NCBI RefSeq assembly: GCF_042676145.1 | Contig: NZ_JBHTJW010000001.1 | Coordinates: forward strand, 372,001 to 436,000 | DNA length: 64,000 nucleotides | Source: Methylophilus glucosoxydans | Lineage (GTDB): Bacteria > Pseudomonadota > Gammaproteobacteria > Burkholderiales > Methylophilaceae | Reading direction: 5' to 3' | In this document: positions 1 to 8,345 of the stretch, piece after piece | How the letters are laid out: every line of letters starts with the position of its first letter | How positions within the stretch are numbered: the first letter of the stretch is position 1 | Translations under genes and position numbers: made by a program | Notes under the pieces: model-generated | Seen by the model: the letters and a program-made list of their open reading frames with translations, nothing else | Databases searched by the model: none | Told to the model about the DNA's origin: nothing

Positions 1-335
1 ATGCTATCCTGCGAGGGCTCACCCCAAGGCAACGCGCCATTCACTTGTTTGGTCAGTTGAATATCTGGGATACCGAGCATAACAATGGCGTACTGATTTA
101 CCTGTGTCTGGCCGATCAGGATGTAGAAATTGTCGCCGACCGCGGTATTCATCGGCAGGTGGGGCAAGCAGGCTGGCAGCAGATTTGCCAGCAGATGGAA
201 GGGATGTTCAGAAGTGGGCAGTTTGAAGCAGGTGTGGTTTACGGTATTCAGGCCATTGGCCAACATTTGGCAGCGCATTTTCCGCCCGAAGCTGTGCCGC
301 GTAACGAGTTGTCTAACCGCGTCCTTATTCTCTAG
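1..335 (+). CDS. TPM-domain protein, C-terminal part (5' end outside window)
   Basis: The reading frame is open from the left edge (first full codon at base 3), so the start lies outside the window. The visible part matches the C-terminal half of a TPM_phosphatase (DUF477) domain: a short hydrophobic strand, an I-V-A-D-R-G-I motif, then a helix with W-x2-I-C-x2-M-E and G-V-x2-G-I near the end. Stand-alone TPM proteins of this size in proteobacteria usually sit beside LemA and a longer TPM protein; those would lie to the left. Family assignment is from recognised motifs; the biochemical role is not established. Confidence 0.75.
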   Translation, partial: AILRGLTPRQRAIHLFGQLNIWDTEHNNGVLIYLCLADQDVEIVADRGIHRQVGQAGWQQICQQMEGMFRSGQFEAGVVYGIQAIGQHLAAHFPPEAVPRNELSNRVLIL

Positions 336-981
336 CGCACACCTGTTCTCCGGTTTTGTATTGGCCTGCTTATCGGGCGCGATGCCAGCACAGGCCGATC
401 TCAAAGACATCTATCGTATTTATCACAGTCCCCCCGCCCTGCAAGCTTTTGAGATTTGTCATGGCGGGGGCTGTGTCCAGTCAGACGTGCTGAGCCTGAG
501 CCCTGCCGAATGGGATAACGTCGAGCAGCTATTTACGCCGCTGCCAGCGACTGCAGAGGCCGAGCGCGAGGCCATTGCAAAAGCCATCGGCCTGCTGGAG
601 GACATAGTCGGTACCAAAATTGGTACTGCAGCAGACCGCGCCGGGACGTTTAACAACAGTGAATACCTGCATCAACAAGACTGCAACGACGAAGCCATCA
701 ACAGTACGACCTATCTGCGACTGATGCAGCAAGCTGGCCTGATCCGTTACCATGACATTCTGGATACCCGCACCCGCAAGTTTTTTCTAACCGGCTGGCC
801 ACATACGGCCGCCGTCATCCGTGAGCAGGCCAATCAAGCTGAATATGCGGTTGATAGCTGGTTCTACGATAACGGCTATCCGGCCACCATCATTCCGATG
901 GCGACCTGGAAAGACGGATACATTCCTACCGATAGTCCGATCTTGCAACGGCCACAGCAAAAAGAGGCGACAGCCGAGTAG
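232..981 (+). CDS. conserved secreted protein, transglutaminase-like
   Basis: I recognise the sequence as a conserved proteobacterial protein without an assigned function. A hydrophobic stretch ending in an A-Q-A signal-peptidase-like site (about residues 33-51 from this start) implies export. Cys in D-C-N-D-E, His in P-H-T-A-A-V and Asp in V-D-S-W occur in that order, as in transglutaminase/papain-fold Cys-His-Asp triads, so a transglutaminase-like fold is my inference. The start is uncertain: GTG at 232 and TTG at 256 both give a leader, both overlap the end of the TPM gene, and neither has a good ribosome binding site. No membrane segment follows the leader. Confidence 0.65.
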   Translation: MWFTVFRPLANIWQRIFRPKLCRVTSCLTASLFSSAHLFSGFVLACLSGAMPAQADLKDIYRIYHSPPALQAFEICHGGGCVQSDVLSLSPAEWDNVEQLFTPLPATAEAEREAIAKAIGLLEDIVGTKIGTAADRAGTFNNSEYLHQQDCNDEAINSTTYLRLMQQAGLIRYHDILDTRTRKFFLTGWPHTAAVIREQANQAEYAVDSWFYDNGYPATIIPMATWKDGYIPTDSPILQRPQQKEATAE

Positions 982-1048
982 GCGCGGATGACGCCGCCAG
1001 CGAATAAGGCTAAAATCGCGCTTTCGGATTTTAATTAAAGTTATTCTT

Positions 1049-2758
1049 ATGCGCGCCTCACAATTTTTCATTGCTACCCAAAAAGAAGCCCCTTCAGATG
1101 CTGAACTGATCAGCCACAAACTGATGGTGCGTGCCGGCTTGATCAAAAGGCTGGGTAGCGGTTTGTATAGCTGGATGCCGCTGGGCTTGCGCGTATTGCG
1201 TAAGGTGGAAAACATTGTGCGCGACGAAATGAACAAGGCGGGTGCGCTGGAGCTGTTGATGCCCGCTGTGCAGCCTAAAGAGCTGTGGGAAGAAACTGGC
1301 CGCTGGGCGGTGTTTGGCCCACAAATGCTCAAGATTCAGGACAGGCACGAGCGTGACTTCTGCTTTGGCCCCACGCATGAAGAAGTGATTACTGACATCG
1401 CGCGTAAGGAAATCAGCAGCTACAAACAATTGCCGTTAAATTTTTACCAGATTCAGACCAAGTTCCGTGACGAGATCCGCCCGCGTTTTGGCGTGATGCG
1501 TGCCCGCGAATTTTTGATGAAAGATGCCTACTCTTTCCATACTAGCGTCGATTGCCTGGTGAATACCTACAACACCATGCACACGGCTTACAGCAATGTG
1601 TTTACGCGCCTGGGTCTCAAATTCCGCGCCGTGAAAGCTGACTCTGGTGCCATTGGTGGCGACGGTTCGCAAGAGTTTCACGTACTGGCAGACAGTGGCG
1701 AAGATGCACTGGCCTATTGCGAGCAATCTGATTACGCGGCTAACGTCGAGCTGGCCGAAGCCGTAGCGACTGGCAGCCGTGCCGCAGCCACAGCAACCAT
1801 GCGTGAAGTGGATACGCCCAAGCAAACGACCTGCGAAGACGTGGCCAAATTGCTGGAAGTGCCTGTGAGCAAAACCGTGAAGTCGGTGGCCTTGCTGGTG
1901 GATGGAGTGTTTACGCTGGCTTTGTTGCGCGGTGATCATCAACTCAATGAAGTGAAATTCGGCAAGGTAGAGGGCGTGAAAGAGTTCCGCCTGGCCGCCG
2001 AAGAAGAAATCCGCGCCAACCTGAACTGCCCGCCTGGTTTTATTGGCCCGGTGGGTGTGAATGCCAATGTACGCGTGGTGGCCGATAGAACCGTGGCCCT
2101 GATGAGTGACTTTGTCTGTGGCGCCAATAAACCTAAGTTTCACCTAGCAGGGGTCAACTTTGGCCGCGATTTGCCTGAGCCAGCCATCGTGGCCGATATC
2201 CGCAACGTGGTAGAAGGCGATGCAAGCCCGGATGGAAAAGGCACCCTGAGTTTGTGCCGCGGCATTGAAGTCGGCCATATTTTCCAGTTGCGCACCAAGT
2301 ATTCAGAAGCCATGCAGGCGACTTACCTGGACGAAAACGGCCAATCACAAGTGATGGAAATGGGCTGTTATGGCATTGGCGTGTCACGGATTGTGGGGGC
2401 AGCAATTGAGCAGGGCAATGATGACAAGGGCATTATTTTCCCATTGAGCATGGCACCGTTTGCGGTGGTGATCTGCCCGATCGGCCTCGATAAGAGTGAG
2501 GCCGTCAAACAGGCCGCGTTTGAGCTCTATGCGCAACTGCAACAGGCGGGTGTAGATGTCTTGCTCGATGACCGTGGCGAGCGTCCGGGGGTCATGTTTG
2601 CAGAAAGCGATCTCATGGGTATTCCGCACCGCGTGGTAATTGGTGACCGTGGCCTGGCTGAAGGCAAGGTGGAATACAAAGGCCGCACCGATGCTGAAGC
2701 ACAAAACCTGCAAGTGGCTGATTGTTTGGCCTTTTTGCAGCGAAAGCTTGCTGAGTAA
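1049..2758 (+). CDS. proS: prolyl-tRNA synthetase
   Basis: This cytoplasmic enzyme charges tRNA-Pro with proline. At 569 residues it has the usual length of the bacterial-type ProRS. Visible parts are the class II catalytic core at the N-terminus (motif 2 region F-R-D-E-I-R-P-R-F-G-V at about 142-152), an inserted YbaK-type editing domain at about 230-390 that removes mischarged alanine, class II motif 3 (G-C-Y-G-I-G-V-S-R at about 446-454), and a C-terminal anticodon-binding domain. The start is the ATG with the N-terminal M-R-A-S-Q typical of the family. It stands alone between a secreted protein and a transglycosylase. Confidence 0.97.
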   Translation: MRASQFFIATQKEAPSDAELISHKLMVRAGLIKRLGSGLYSWMPLGLRVLRKVENIVRDEMNKAGALELLMPAVQPKELWEETGRWAVFGPQMLKIQDRHERDFCFGPTHEEVITDIARKEISSYKQLPLNFYQIQTKFRDEIRPRFGVMRAREFLMKDAYSFHTSVDCLVNTYNTMHTAYSNVFTRLGLKFRAVKADSGAIGGDGSQEFHVLADSGEDALAYCEQSDYAANVELAEAVATGSRAAATATMREVDTPKQTTCEDVAKLLEVPVSKTVKSVALLVDGVFTLALLRGDHQLNEVKFGKVEGVKEFRLAAEEEIRANLNCPPGFIGPVGVNANVRVVADRTVALMSDFVCGANKPKFHLAGVNFGRDLPEPAIVADIRNVVEGDASPDGKGTLSLCRGIEVGHIFQLRTKYSEAMQATYLDENGQSQVMEMGCYGIGVSRIVGAAIEQGNDDKGIIFPLSMAPFAVVICPIGLDKSEAVKQAAFELYAQLQQAGVDVLLDDRGERPGVMFAESDLMGIPHRVVIGDRGLAEGKVEYKGRTDAEAQNLQVADCLAFLQRKLAE

Positions 2759-2823
2759 TTAGCGGGATTTATTCCCTCTTTTTGCCCGTCCACGGCACGC
2801 CGCTTGTGATTACAATAGGCAAC

Positions 2824-3468
2824 ATGAAAAAAGTGTTTTTTTATGTGTTTGCCTTGTTGGTCACCGGCCTTTGTCTGTGGGCGGCGCCTTCTATGGCGGG
2901 CAATCAAAAAGAAGAGCCGCTGGCCAATAGCGTTAAAGCGGTGATGCAAAAATCCGTCAGTGACCTGGCGGCGCCGCGCCTGATTTTTGATTCCGAGCAA
3001 GCGGCACAAGTCTGGTTGCAAGAAATGTCAGCCCGCTTGGCCAAGCGCATGCCAGACGCGCACTACCGTGAAGATTTTCTCAAGTCCGTGCATTATGAAG
3101 CCACGCGCGCCGGGCTGGATCCGCAGTTGGTGCTAGGTCTGATTCATGTTGAAAGCGGGTTTAAAAAGTATGCAGTCTCTAGCGTGGGCGCGAGAGGCTA
3201 TATGCAGGTGATGCCTTTCTGGGTGCAGTCTATTGGTACGCCTGAACACAATCTGTTTGATATGCGCCTGAATCTGCGTTATGGCTGCACGATATTGCGC
3301 CATTATCTGGATATTGAGCGCGGCGATTATTACCGGGCCTTGGGTAGATATAACGGCAGTCTGGGCAAGCCGGACTATCCGAATTTAGTGGTGGGTGCCT
3401 GGCGCAATCATTGGCATTACACGCCATCGCCGCAAGTGATCAAAGTGAATATGACCAGCAGCCAGTAA
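2824..3468 (+). CDS. lytic transglycosylase, SLT family
   Basis: Predicted periplasmic or membrane-attached enzyme that cleaves peptidoglycan between MurNAc and GlcNAc. The N-terminus is a signal peptide (M-K-K, then about 18 hydrophobic residues ending A-P-S-M-A-G), which supports ATG 2824 over an in-frame ATG at 2782. The SLT domain fills the second half: catalytic Glu110 in H-V-E-S-G-F, followed by A-R-G-Y-M-Q-V-M-P at about 122-130 and a late R-Y-N-G-S motif. At 214 residues it is a short single-domain form. It is separated from proS by 65 bases and followed by a terminator. Confidence 0.9.
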   Translation: MKKVFFYVFALLVTGLCLWAAPSMAGNQKEEPLANSVKAVMQKSVSDLAAPRLIFDSEQAAQVWLQEMSARLAKRMPDAHYREDFLKSVHYEATRAGLDPQLVLGLIHVESGFKKYAVSSVGARGYMQVMPFWVQSIGTPEHNLFDMRLNLRYGCTILRHYLDIERGDYYRALGRYNGSLGKPDYPNLVVGAWRNHWHYTPSPQVIKVNMTSSQ

Positions 3469-3506
3469 AAAGTACTTTACAGGTAACGTGTGCCTGCCAG
3501 CAATCA

Positions 3507-3538
3507 AAAAACCGCGCTTGAATCAGCGCGGTTTTTTT
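3507..3538. terminator. bidirectional rho-independent terminator
   Basis: Perfect 10-bp stem (3508-3517 with 3526-3535), an 8-base loop, and A and T tracts on either side. It lies between the converging transglycosylase gene and the minus-strand gene ending at 3544, so it can serve both. Confidence 0.9.
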
Positions 3539-3543
3539 ATGGG

Positions 3544-4416
3544 TTACTTGACCACCTTGAATCCGTAATAGGTGCCAAACTCGCCTTCCGATTCGTGATA
3601 AACGAATAGCATGCCGTTGGTGTATCCCAGCCCATTAAAGTGATTTTGTGAGCGCAGTTTCATGGTAGCGGGTAAGGCGCTTTTACCCACATATTGCCCG
3701 TTCAAGTCAAAAATCAATACGGCTTTATGGTCTACGTCTAGCAAGGCCAGCTCATTACCCGCCACACCGGTGAAGGCGACAAAATGGTCGCTGACATCAT
3801 CGTGGGCTACTTTGGCTTTGGCAAAGTCCAGCTTGATCTCCTGCAGTTTTTCGCGCTGCTTGGTGTCCACAACAAACACCAGATTGCCGTGCTCTTGCTT
3901 GGCGAAATAGTGTTTGCTCACTGGGTCATAACTTGGCATGGTAGCCGCATCGCCAAAGGCGGGGTTGAATTGCGAAATTTCGCCCGAAGTGCCCAGCAGT
4001 TCGCCAGTCTCGGCCACGTCCAGGCTGAAAATCCCTGTGTTAGGCAAAAAGCCTACCGCGCTAGAAATGTTGTAAGTGATGATCTCCAGTTTGCCATTAT
4101 TGGGGTTGAAATAGAGCGAGCGGTTATCAAACCCCGGTTTGGCTGACTGCACATACTTGCCGTCGCCGGTAAACGTATGCACTTCAGACTTGGAGATGGG
4201 TGCTTCAAACTCGCTGCCCATGGGCGCCAGGCCGCCATCGGCAATGTAGTAATGCTGGTTGGCGGGCAAGTAGGCCACGCCCATAGGGCGTGTGGTTGGT
4301 TTCTTGGCCAGCGGGATTTTGATGCCGATTTCTGCCTCAGGCAAAATCTCGGCCTGGGTGGTGAGCGTCAGGCATAGCAGTGCCAGGCCGCTCAAAGTTT
4401 TTGGGATGAATTGCAT
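3544..4416 (-). CDS. secreted protein of unknown function, beta-propeller-like
   Basis: I do not recognise a named family. The protein has 290 residues with a clear signal peptide (M-Q-F-I-P-K, hydrophobic core, cleavage after T-Q-A). The mature part has repeating strand-rich units with G-V-A-Y-L, F-S-L-D-V, V-F-V-V-D and L-A-L-L-D-V-D-type strands separated by loops, as in six- or seven-bladed propellers that bind a ligand or protein. There are no cysteines for heme or disulfides and no membrane segments after the leader. It starts 71 bases downstream of queA on the same strand and could be co-transcribed with it. The propeller fold is inferred from the repeat pattern. Confidence 0.7.
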   Translation of the reverse strand: MQFIPKTLSGLALLCLTLTTQAEILPEAEIGIKIPLAKKPTTRPMGVAYLPANQHYYIADGGLAPMGSEFEAPISKSEVHTFTGDGKYVQSAKPGFDNRSLYFNPNNGKLEIITYNISSAVGFLPNTGIFSLDVAETGELLGTSGEISQFNPAFGDAATMPSYDPVSKHYFAKQEHGNLVFVVDTKQREKLQEIKLDFAKAKVAHDDVSDHFVAFTGVAGNELALLDVDHKAVLIFDLNGQYVGKSALPATMKLRSQNHFNGLGYTNGMLFVYHESEGEFGTYYGFKVVK

Positions 4417-4487
4417 ATCTCCGTATCCTAGTTTTTATCAGTGTTTAATAGACGTTATTTTAGTCTGCAAGTTTAACGCTGGGCGGA

Positions 4488-5513
4488 TTACTTGCGCGTG
4501 ATCAGCATGGCATCGCCATAACTAAAAAAGCGGTAAGACTGGGCAATGGCGTGCGCATAGGCCTCACGCATCAAATCGTAACCGCCAAATGCCGAGACCA
4601 GCATCATCAAGGTGCTCTTAGGCAGGTGAAAGTTGGTGATCAAACGGTCTACCAGTTTAAACTCAAATCCTGGCGTAATAAAAATATCCGTGTCGCCATG
4701 GTGCGCAAACAACTTGCCGGCATGTGCTGCGCTTTCCAGCGTGCGCAATGAAGTGGTGCCCACGGCTGTGACCCGTTTGCCTTCAGCACGGGCTGCGAGG
4801 ATGGTAGAGATGGTCTCTTCCGGCAAATGGTAAACCTCGCTATGCATATGGTGCTCGGCGATATTGTCTACCTTCACTGGCTGAAACGTCCCCGCGCCCA
4901 CATGCAGCGTCACATAACGCACATGGACGCCTTTATCCATTAGCGATTGCAACAGCACCTCGTCAAAATGCAACCCTGCCGTTGGCGCGGCCACTGCGCC
5001 CGCATGCTTGGCAAACACCGTCTGGTAGCGGCTATCGTCGGTCGTATCTGCCGCGTGCTCAATATACGGCGGTAAAGGTAATTGGCCATACTGTTCCAAA
5101 AAGTCATACCACGACTGTTCGCCAAGTAAGCGAATATGGAACATATCCTGCACCCTGCCGAGCACCTCAGCCTGCATCTCGCCAGCCAGGTGCAGCATAC
5201 TTCCTGCCTTTGGGGAGCGGGATGATTTGATTTGCGCATAAGCTTCTTGCGGCGACAGCACGCGGTCTATCATCACCTCAATCTGTCCGCCAGTGGCTTT
5301 CTGACCAAACAATCTGGCCTTGATGACTTTGGTATCGTTCAGGACCAGCACATCGCCTGCGGCAAACTGCTCGCTAATCTGCCGGAACAAATTATCCTTA
5401 ATGGAACGCTCTTGCGCATTGACCTCCAGCAAGCGGCTTTCTGAACGATTGGGTAACGGATATTGGGCAATCAGGTGGGGCGGAAGATAAAAATCGAAAT
5501 CTAGAGTTCTCAT
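4488..5513 (-). CDS. queA: S-adenosylmethionine:tRNA ribosyltransferase-isomerase
   Basis: QueA transfers and isomerises the ribose of S-adenosylmethionine onto 7-aminomethyl-7-deazaguanine in tRNA, giving epoxyqueuosine at the wobble position of GUN anticodons. The 341 residues fit the family length. Motifs seen include the N-terminal D-F-D-F-Y-L-P-P, F-G-Q-K-A-T-G-G, the A-A-P-T-A-G-L-H-F box, H-V-G-A-G-T-F-Q-P-V and the C-terminal N-F-H-L-P-K-S-T-L. The gene starts 54 bases from tRNA-Leu on the opposite strand, so the two are divergent. In many genomes tgt follows queA; it does not here. Confidence 0.97.
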   Translation of the reverse strand: MRTLDFDFYLPPHLIAQYPLPNRSESRLLEVNAQERSIKDNLFRQISEQFAAGDVLVLNDTKVIKARLFGQKATGGQIEVMIDRVLSPQEAYAQIKSSRSPKAGSMLHLAGEMQAEVLGRVQDMFHIRLLGEQSWYDFLEQYGQLPLPPYIEHAADTTDDSRYQTVFAKHAGAVAAPTAGLHFDEVLLQSLMDKGVHVRYVTLHVGAGTFQPVKVDNIAEHHMHSEVYHLPEETISTILAARAEGKRVTAVGTTSLRTLESAAHAGKLFAHHGDTDIFITPGFEFKLVDRLITNFHLPKSTLMMLVSAFGGYDLMREAYAHAIAQSYRFFSYGDAMLITRK

Positions 5514-5567
5514 AAGTCAAAATTATGGTTATAATAGAGGTCTTTGATGTCCTACATTATATCCCAT

Positions 5568-5652
5568 GCCGGGATGGCGGAACTGGTAGACGCACTGGAC
5601 TCAAAATCCAGCGCCGCAAGGCGTGCCGGTTCGATTCCGGCTCCCGGCACCA
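5568..5652 (+). tRNA. tRNA-Leu (anticodon CAA)
   Basis: An 85-base class II tRNA with a long variable arm. The acceptor stem GCCGGGA/TCCCGGC, discriminator A and encoded CCA (5650-5652) are present. The anticodon stem CTGGA/TCCAG encloses the loop CTCAAAA, giving anticodon CAA, which reads UUG. The T arm has GGTTCGATTCC. It is the insertion point of the island that follows: the truncated integrase begins 160 bases downstream. Confidence 0.97.
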
Positions 5653-5701
5653 AGAAGTACTCTAAGTAGTACCAAAAAGACTCAAAATAGTATGAATTTC
5701 A

Positions 5702-5731
5702 AAGGCTTAGATGAAAATCTAGGCCTTTTTT
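5702..5731 (+). terminator. terminator after tRNA-Leu
   Basis: A 10-bp stem (5702-5711 with 5718-5727, one G-T pair), 6-base loop TGAAAA, then a T tract. It lies 49 bases after the tRNA and before the integrase, in the right place to end the tRNA transcript. Confidence 0.85.
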
Positions 5732-5767
5732 CATATCATATCGTCGCTTGACATGTCCCGGTTTACA

Positions 5768-5808
5768 GGGGTAACTTTGGGGGTAACAAAATTTACCCCT
5801 ATTACCCC
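5768..5808. repeat. two direct and two inverted copies of GGGGTAA before the integrase
   Basis: GGGGTAA occurs at 5768-5774 and 5780-5786, and its reverse complement TTACCCC at 5793-5799 and 5802-5808, three bases before the integrase ATG. The arrangement covers the place where the integrase promoter and ribosome binding site should be. It could be an operator or an integrase arm-type binding array; which of these is not decided by the sequence. Confidence 0.6.
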
Positions 5809-5811
5809 AAA

Positions 5812-6675
5812 ATGGCACTAACAGACACAGCGTTACGCAATGCCAAGCCAACTGATAAAGCATATAAGCTATATGACGAAAAGGGTTTGTACCTGATTGT
5901 TAACCCAAACGGGGGTAAGTGGTGGCGATTGAAGTATTATTTCAACGACAAAGAGAAAACGCTTTCCGTCGGCACCTACCCTGAAATATCACTTGCTACA
6001 GCAAGAGCAAAACGTGATGAAGCCCGTACGCTGGTGACTGAAGGTAAAGACCCAAGCGAAGCCCGTAAAGATGCAAAGGCACGTGCTAAGCTTGAGGCGA
6101 TTAAGACCTTTGAGGCCATAGCCAATGACTGGCATGCCCTACACAATAAAAGTAAGTCAGAACGTCATCAGCAACGAGTTAAAAGATGGTTAGATTATTA
6201 CTTATACCCAAGCTTAGGTCAGAAGGCCATCTCAAGCATAACAGCCCCTATGGTTTTAGAGACCACCAGTATATTGCAGAATCAAAACAAGTTAGAGACT
6301 GCGCACCGTGTCATACAAACGGCAGGGCAAGTTTTTCGCTATGCAATCCAAAAGGGTTTTGCTACCTACAACCCAGCTCCAGACCTTAAAGGTGCATTGC
6401 CACCACCAGTAGTTAAAAATATGGCCGCTATGATTGAACCTAAAGACGTTGCGCAACTGCTACGCAGCATTGATGGTTATAAAGGTACTTTAACCGTTCG
6501 ATGTGCAATAAAGCTTGCGCCATTGCTTTTCCAGCGTATCGGTGAGTTAAGGCACATGAAATGGGTTGATCTTGATTTTGAGAACAATGAATGGCGCTAC
6601 TTGGTAACTAAAACCAAAACACAGCACATTGTGCCTTTGTCCAAGTCAATGTGTTTGAATATGAATTATCGGTGA
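5812..6675 (+). pseudogene. tyrosine-recombinase integrase (P4 type), C-terminally truncated
   Basis: The 287 residues cover the N-terminal DUF4102 arm-binding domain (L-T-D-T-A-L-R-N-A-K-P, then L-Y-L-I-V-N-P-N-G-G-K-W-W), the SAM-like core-binding domain (about 95-190) and the start of the catalytic domain. The first catalytic Arg is visible in Q-R-I-G-E-L-R-H and a Lys region in T-K-T-K-T-Q-H-I-V-P-L-S-K. The remaining H-x-x-R, H and Tyr nucleophile are absent: after about 6650 the frame runs into unrelated sequence and stops. Full-length relatives have about 400 residues. The protein cannot catalyse strand transfer, which would leave the island fixed unless helped in trans. Confidence 0.9.
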
Positions 6676-6807
6676 GTCTTAAATCTGTACAAATCGACTA
6701 TTTCAATAAAAAATAACAACCATCACGTTCGGTAGCTTCAGTTAGGGTCAGGAGAGACGTAAGGCTGGCTTGCATGGTCAAGTCGCTATTGAGGTAGAAA
6801 GAAAAAA

Positions 6808-7827
6808 TTGATAAAAAAGCGAAAGAACCATGACACGACCCACACGGCCCAAATTGGCGTTAGTTGGGTAACATGGGTTGTTGAGGGGCTATGGGGCTGC
6901 GGTGTCGAAGTGATTTCCGCTCACAATGACAACAGCATCGACATTCTTATATTTCTCAAGCGCAGTGAAAAGACTGGTGGATACGCTGGGCCGACGGGCG
7001 ACGTGATTTTCGCACAAATCAAAACCGGATATTGTAAGTTGATGCCACCGACAAGTGGGACTTATAAAATAAATCTGAATCGAACGCACATCGAAGCACA
7101 TTTACCTCGCTGGCTCTCAATGCCAGGTCCTGCGATCATGATTCATGTGGTACCTCCGCGGATTACCAAAGGGGACCCTGTGGCATACTGGACAGATCTT
7201 AGAGATCCGCAAACCTTTGCTAAGCCAACTACCGTCACATTTGACGTGAGGCGAAAATTTGATGCGCAAGGTAAGGGGCGTATCTACAACCTCTGCTGGC
7301 GGTGGGCGGAGTTGCGTAAACTCCCAATCCTAAAAGCTCCTGGGGTAGTTGAGTGGTCTGAGAATCACACACCTCTTCATGTCCATTCACTTTCGGGCAA
7401 TTTCCACGACCACTGTCGTGGATTCTATAAGGATTGGATGTTACATAGTAAAGTAAATCCAAACGAGTATATTGCTGAGGTTACTAACAGGGGATGGCGG
7501 CACATGACACGTATAGGTCGGCCCAAGAGGACGATGTTTCAATCACTGTTACTCCTCCCGGTGGCTAGCATGATGTTGGCGCGATCCTCCGCACTTGTCC
7601 CAAAGAATATGAACAACCGTCATGAGAAGATTCTCCCGAGTGGCGCAAAGTGGTCACGGCATTATGAGGCATTGACAGCACGAGTGACCTTCTACGAGCG
7701 ACAGGAAGCAGTCATTCGAGTCATCATTGAGTGCACGGAAACAAAACCGGCCAAATCAGATGGCGAATCCAAACCATTGGTAACTCGTACGCTTTACTCG
7801 ATTTACGAACTGGCAAGAAGACGCTAA
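6808..7827 (+). CDS. DUF4365-domain protein, PD-(D/E)xK nuclease-like
   Basis: The first 120 residues match DUF4365, a predicted restriction-endonuclease-like domain found in accessory and defence regions. Seen are H-T-A-Q-I-G at 12-17, Glu26 in a helix, Asp45 in S-I-D-I-L-I, and Gln70-x-Lys72 in F-A-Q-I-K-T-G, which together fit the D...(E/Q)xK metal-binding core. The rest (about 130-339) I do not recognise. The start is TTG 6808, with GAGGTAG about 10 bases before it. It is the only intact plus-strand gene of the island and points towards the five-gene minus-strand set. Cleavage of DNA is inferred from the fold only. Confidence 0.75.
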   Translation: MIKKRKNHDTTHTAQIGVSWVTWVVEGLWGCGVEVISAHNDNSIDILIFLKRSEKTGGYAGPTGDVIFAQIKTGYCKLMPPTSGTYKINLNRTHIEAHLPRWLSMPGPAIMIHVVPPRITKGDPVAYWTDLRDPQTFAKPTTVTFDVRRKFDAQGKGRIYNLCWRWAELRKLPILKAPGVVEWSENHTPLHVHSLSGNFHDHCRGFYKDWMLHSKVNPNEYIAEVTNRGWRHMTRIGRPKRTMFQSLLLLPVASMMLARSSALVPKNMNNRHEKILPSGAKWSRHYEALTARVTFYERQEAVIRVIIECTETKPAKSDGESKPLVTRTLYSIYELARRR

Positions 7828-8345
7828 AAAATGAGGGGGTGCATGGGAAAAACGTTGGAGCCAGACCTTGGACTGCTTGCCGAAGCAACATTGCGTTTTG
7901 ACAATCAGGACGCATACCCGAAACTGACCCACATAGCTTCTCCCTGCACCGATCAATTATGCCATTTTCCCAGTTATTAGCCTATTGCCCTATACTTAGC
8001 TTTGAAGCAGGACAAATCGCAGAAGCCATTCACTCATTTAGAAATGTCACTTACAGTGTTCCTGGCAGTCTCTCTAACATATTTGCCAGAGACGGAAAAA
8101 GCTTTTAACTCCGCTTGGGATGAGTGTACATGTGCTCTGAGAAGACTCACTTAAAGAAGAATACCTCGATCATAGTCAGTCGGCTGGCTGATACGACGGT
8201 AATCCCGGTTGAGATAGTTGACCGTTATGGTGGCTTGGCTTGGCGTGGGAATTGCGGTTTGCCCAGGTGGGAGAGACTCAAGGTTAACGCCTTAGGTCTT
8301 TTTTGTTTTGGCTGGGATCCGTGTTGATGGTTCTATTAGAAATCC
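7828..8345. other. 518-base spacer in the island, no convincing gene
   Basis: This lies between the 3' ends of two converging genes. I see no strong hairpin terminator and no recognisable protein remnant. One small frame, ATG 7843 to TAG 7980 (45 residues), follows a GAGGGGG stretch that could serve as a ribosome binding site, but its sequence resembles nothing I know. The spacer may hold leftovers of a deleted gene. Confidence 0.5.

Noticed and set aside
1436..2143. 235-residue minus-strand frame inside proS
   Set aside because: It is antisense to a clear housekeeping gene, with His/Gln-rich composition typical of shadow frames. The same applies to long antisense frames in relA, amiC, the ACP operon and the RND gene.
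2763..2783. Terminator after proS
   Set aside because: GGGA/TCCC followed by CTTTTT is only a 4-bp stem, too weak to report.
7843..7980. 45-residue reading frame after the DUF4365 gene
   Set aside because: It has a G-rich stretch upstream, but composition and lack of any recognisable motif do not support a gene; noted in the spacer entry only.
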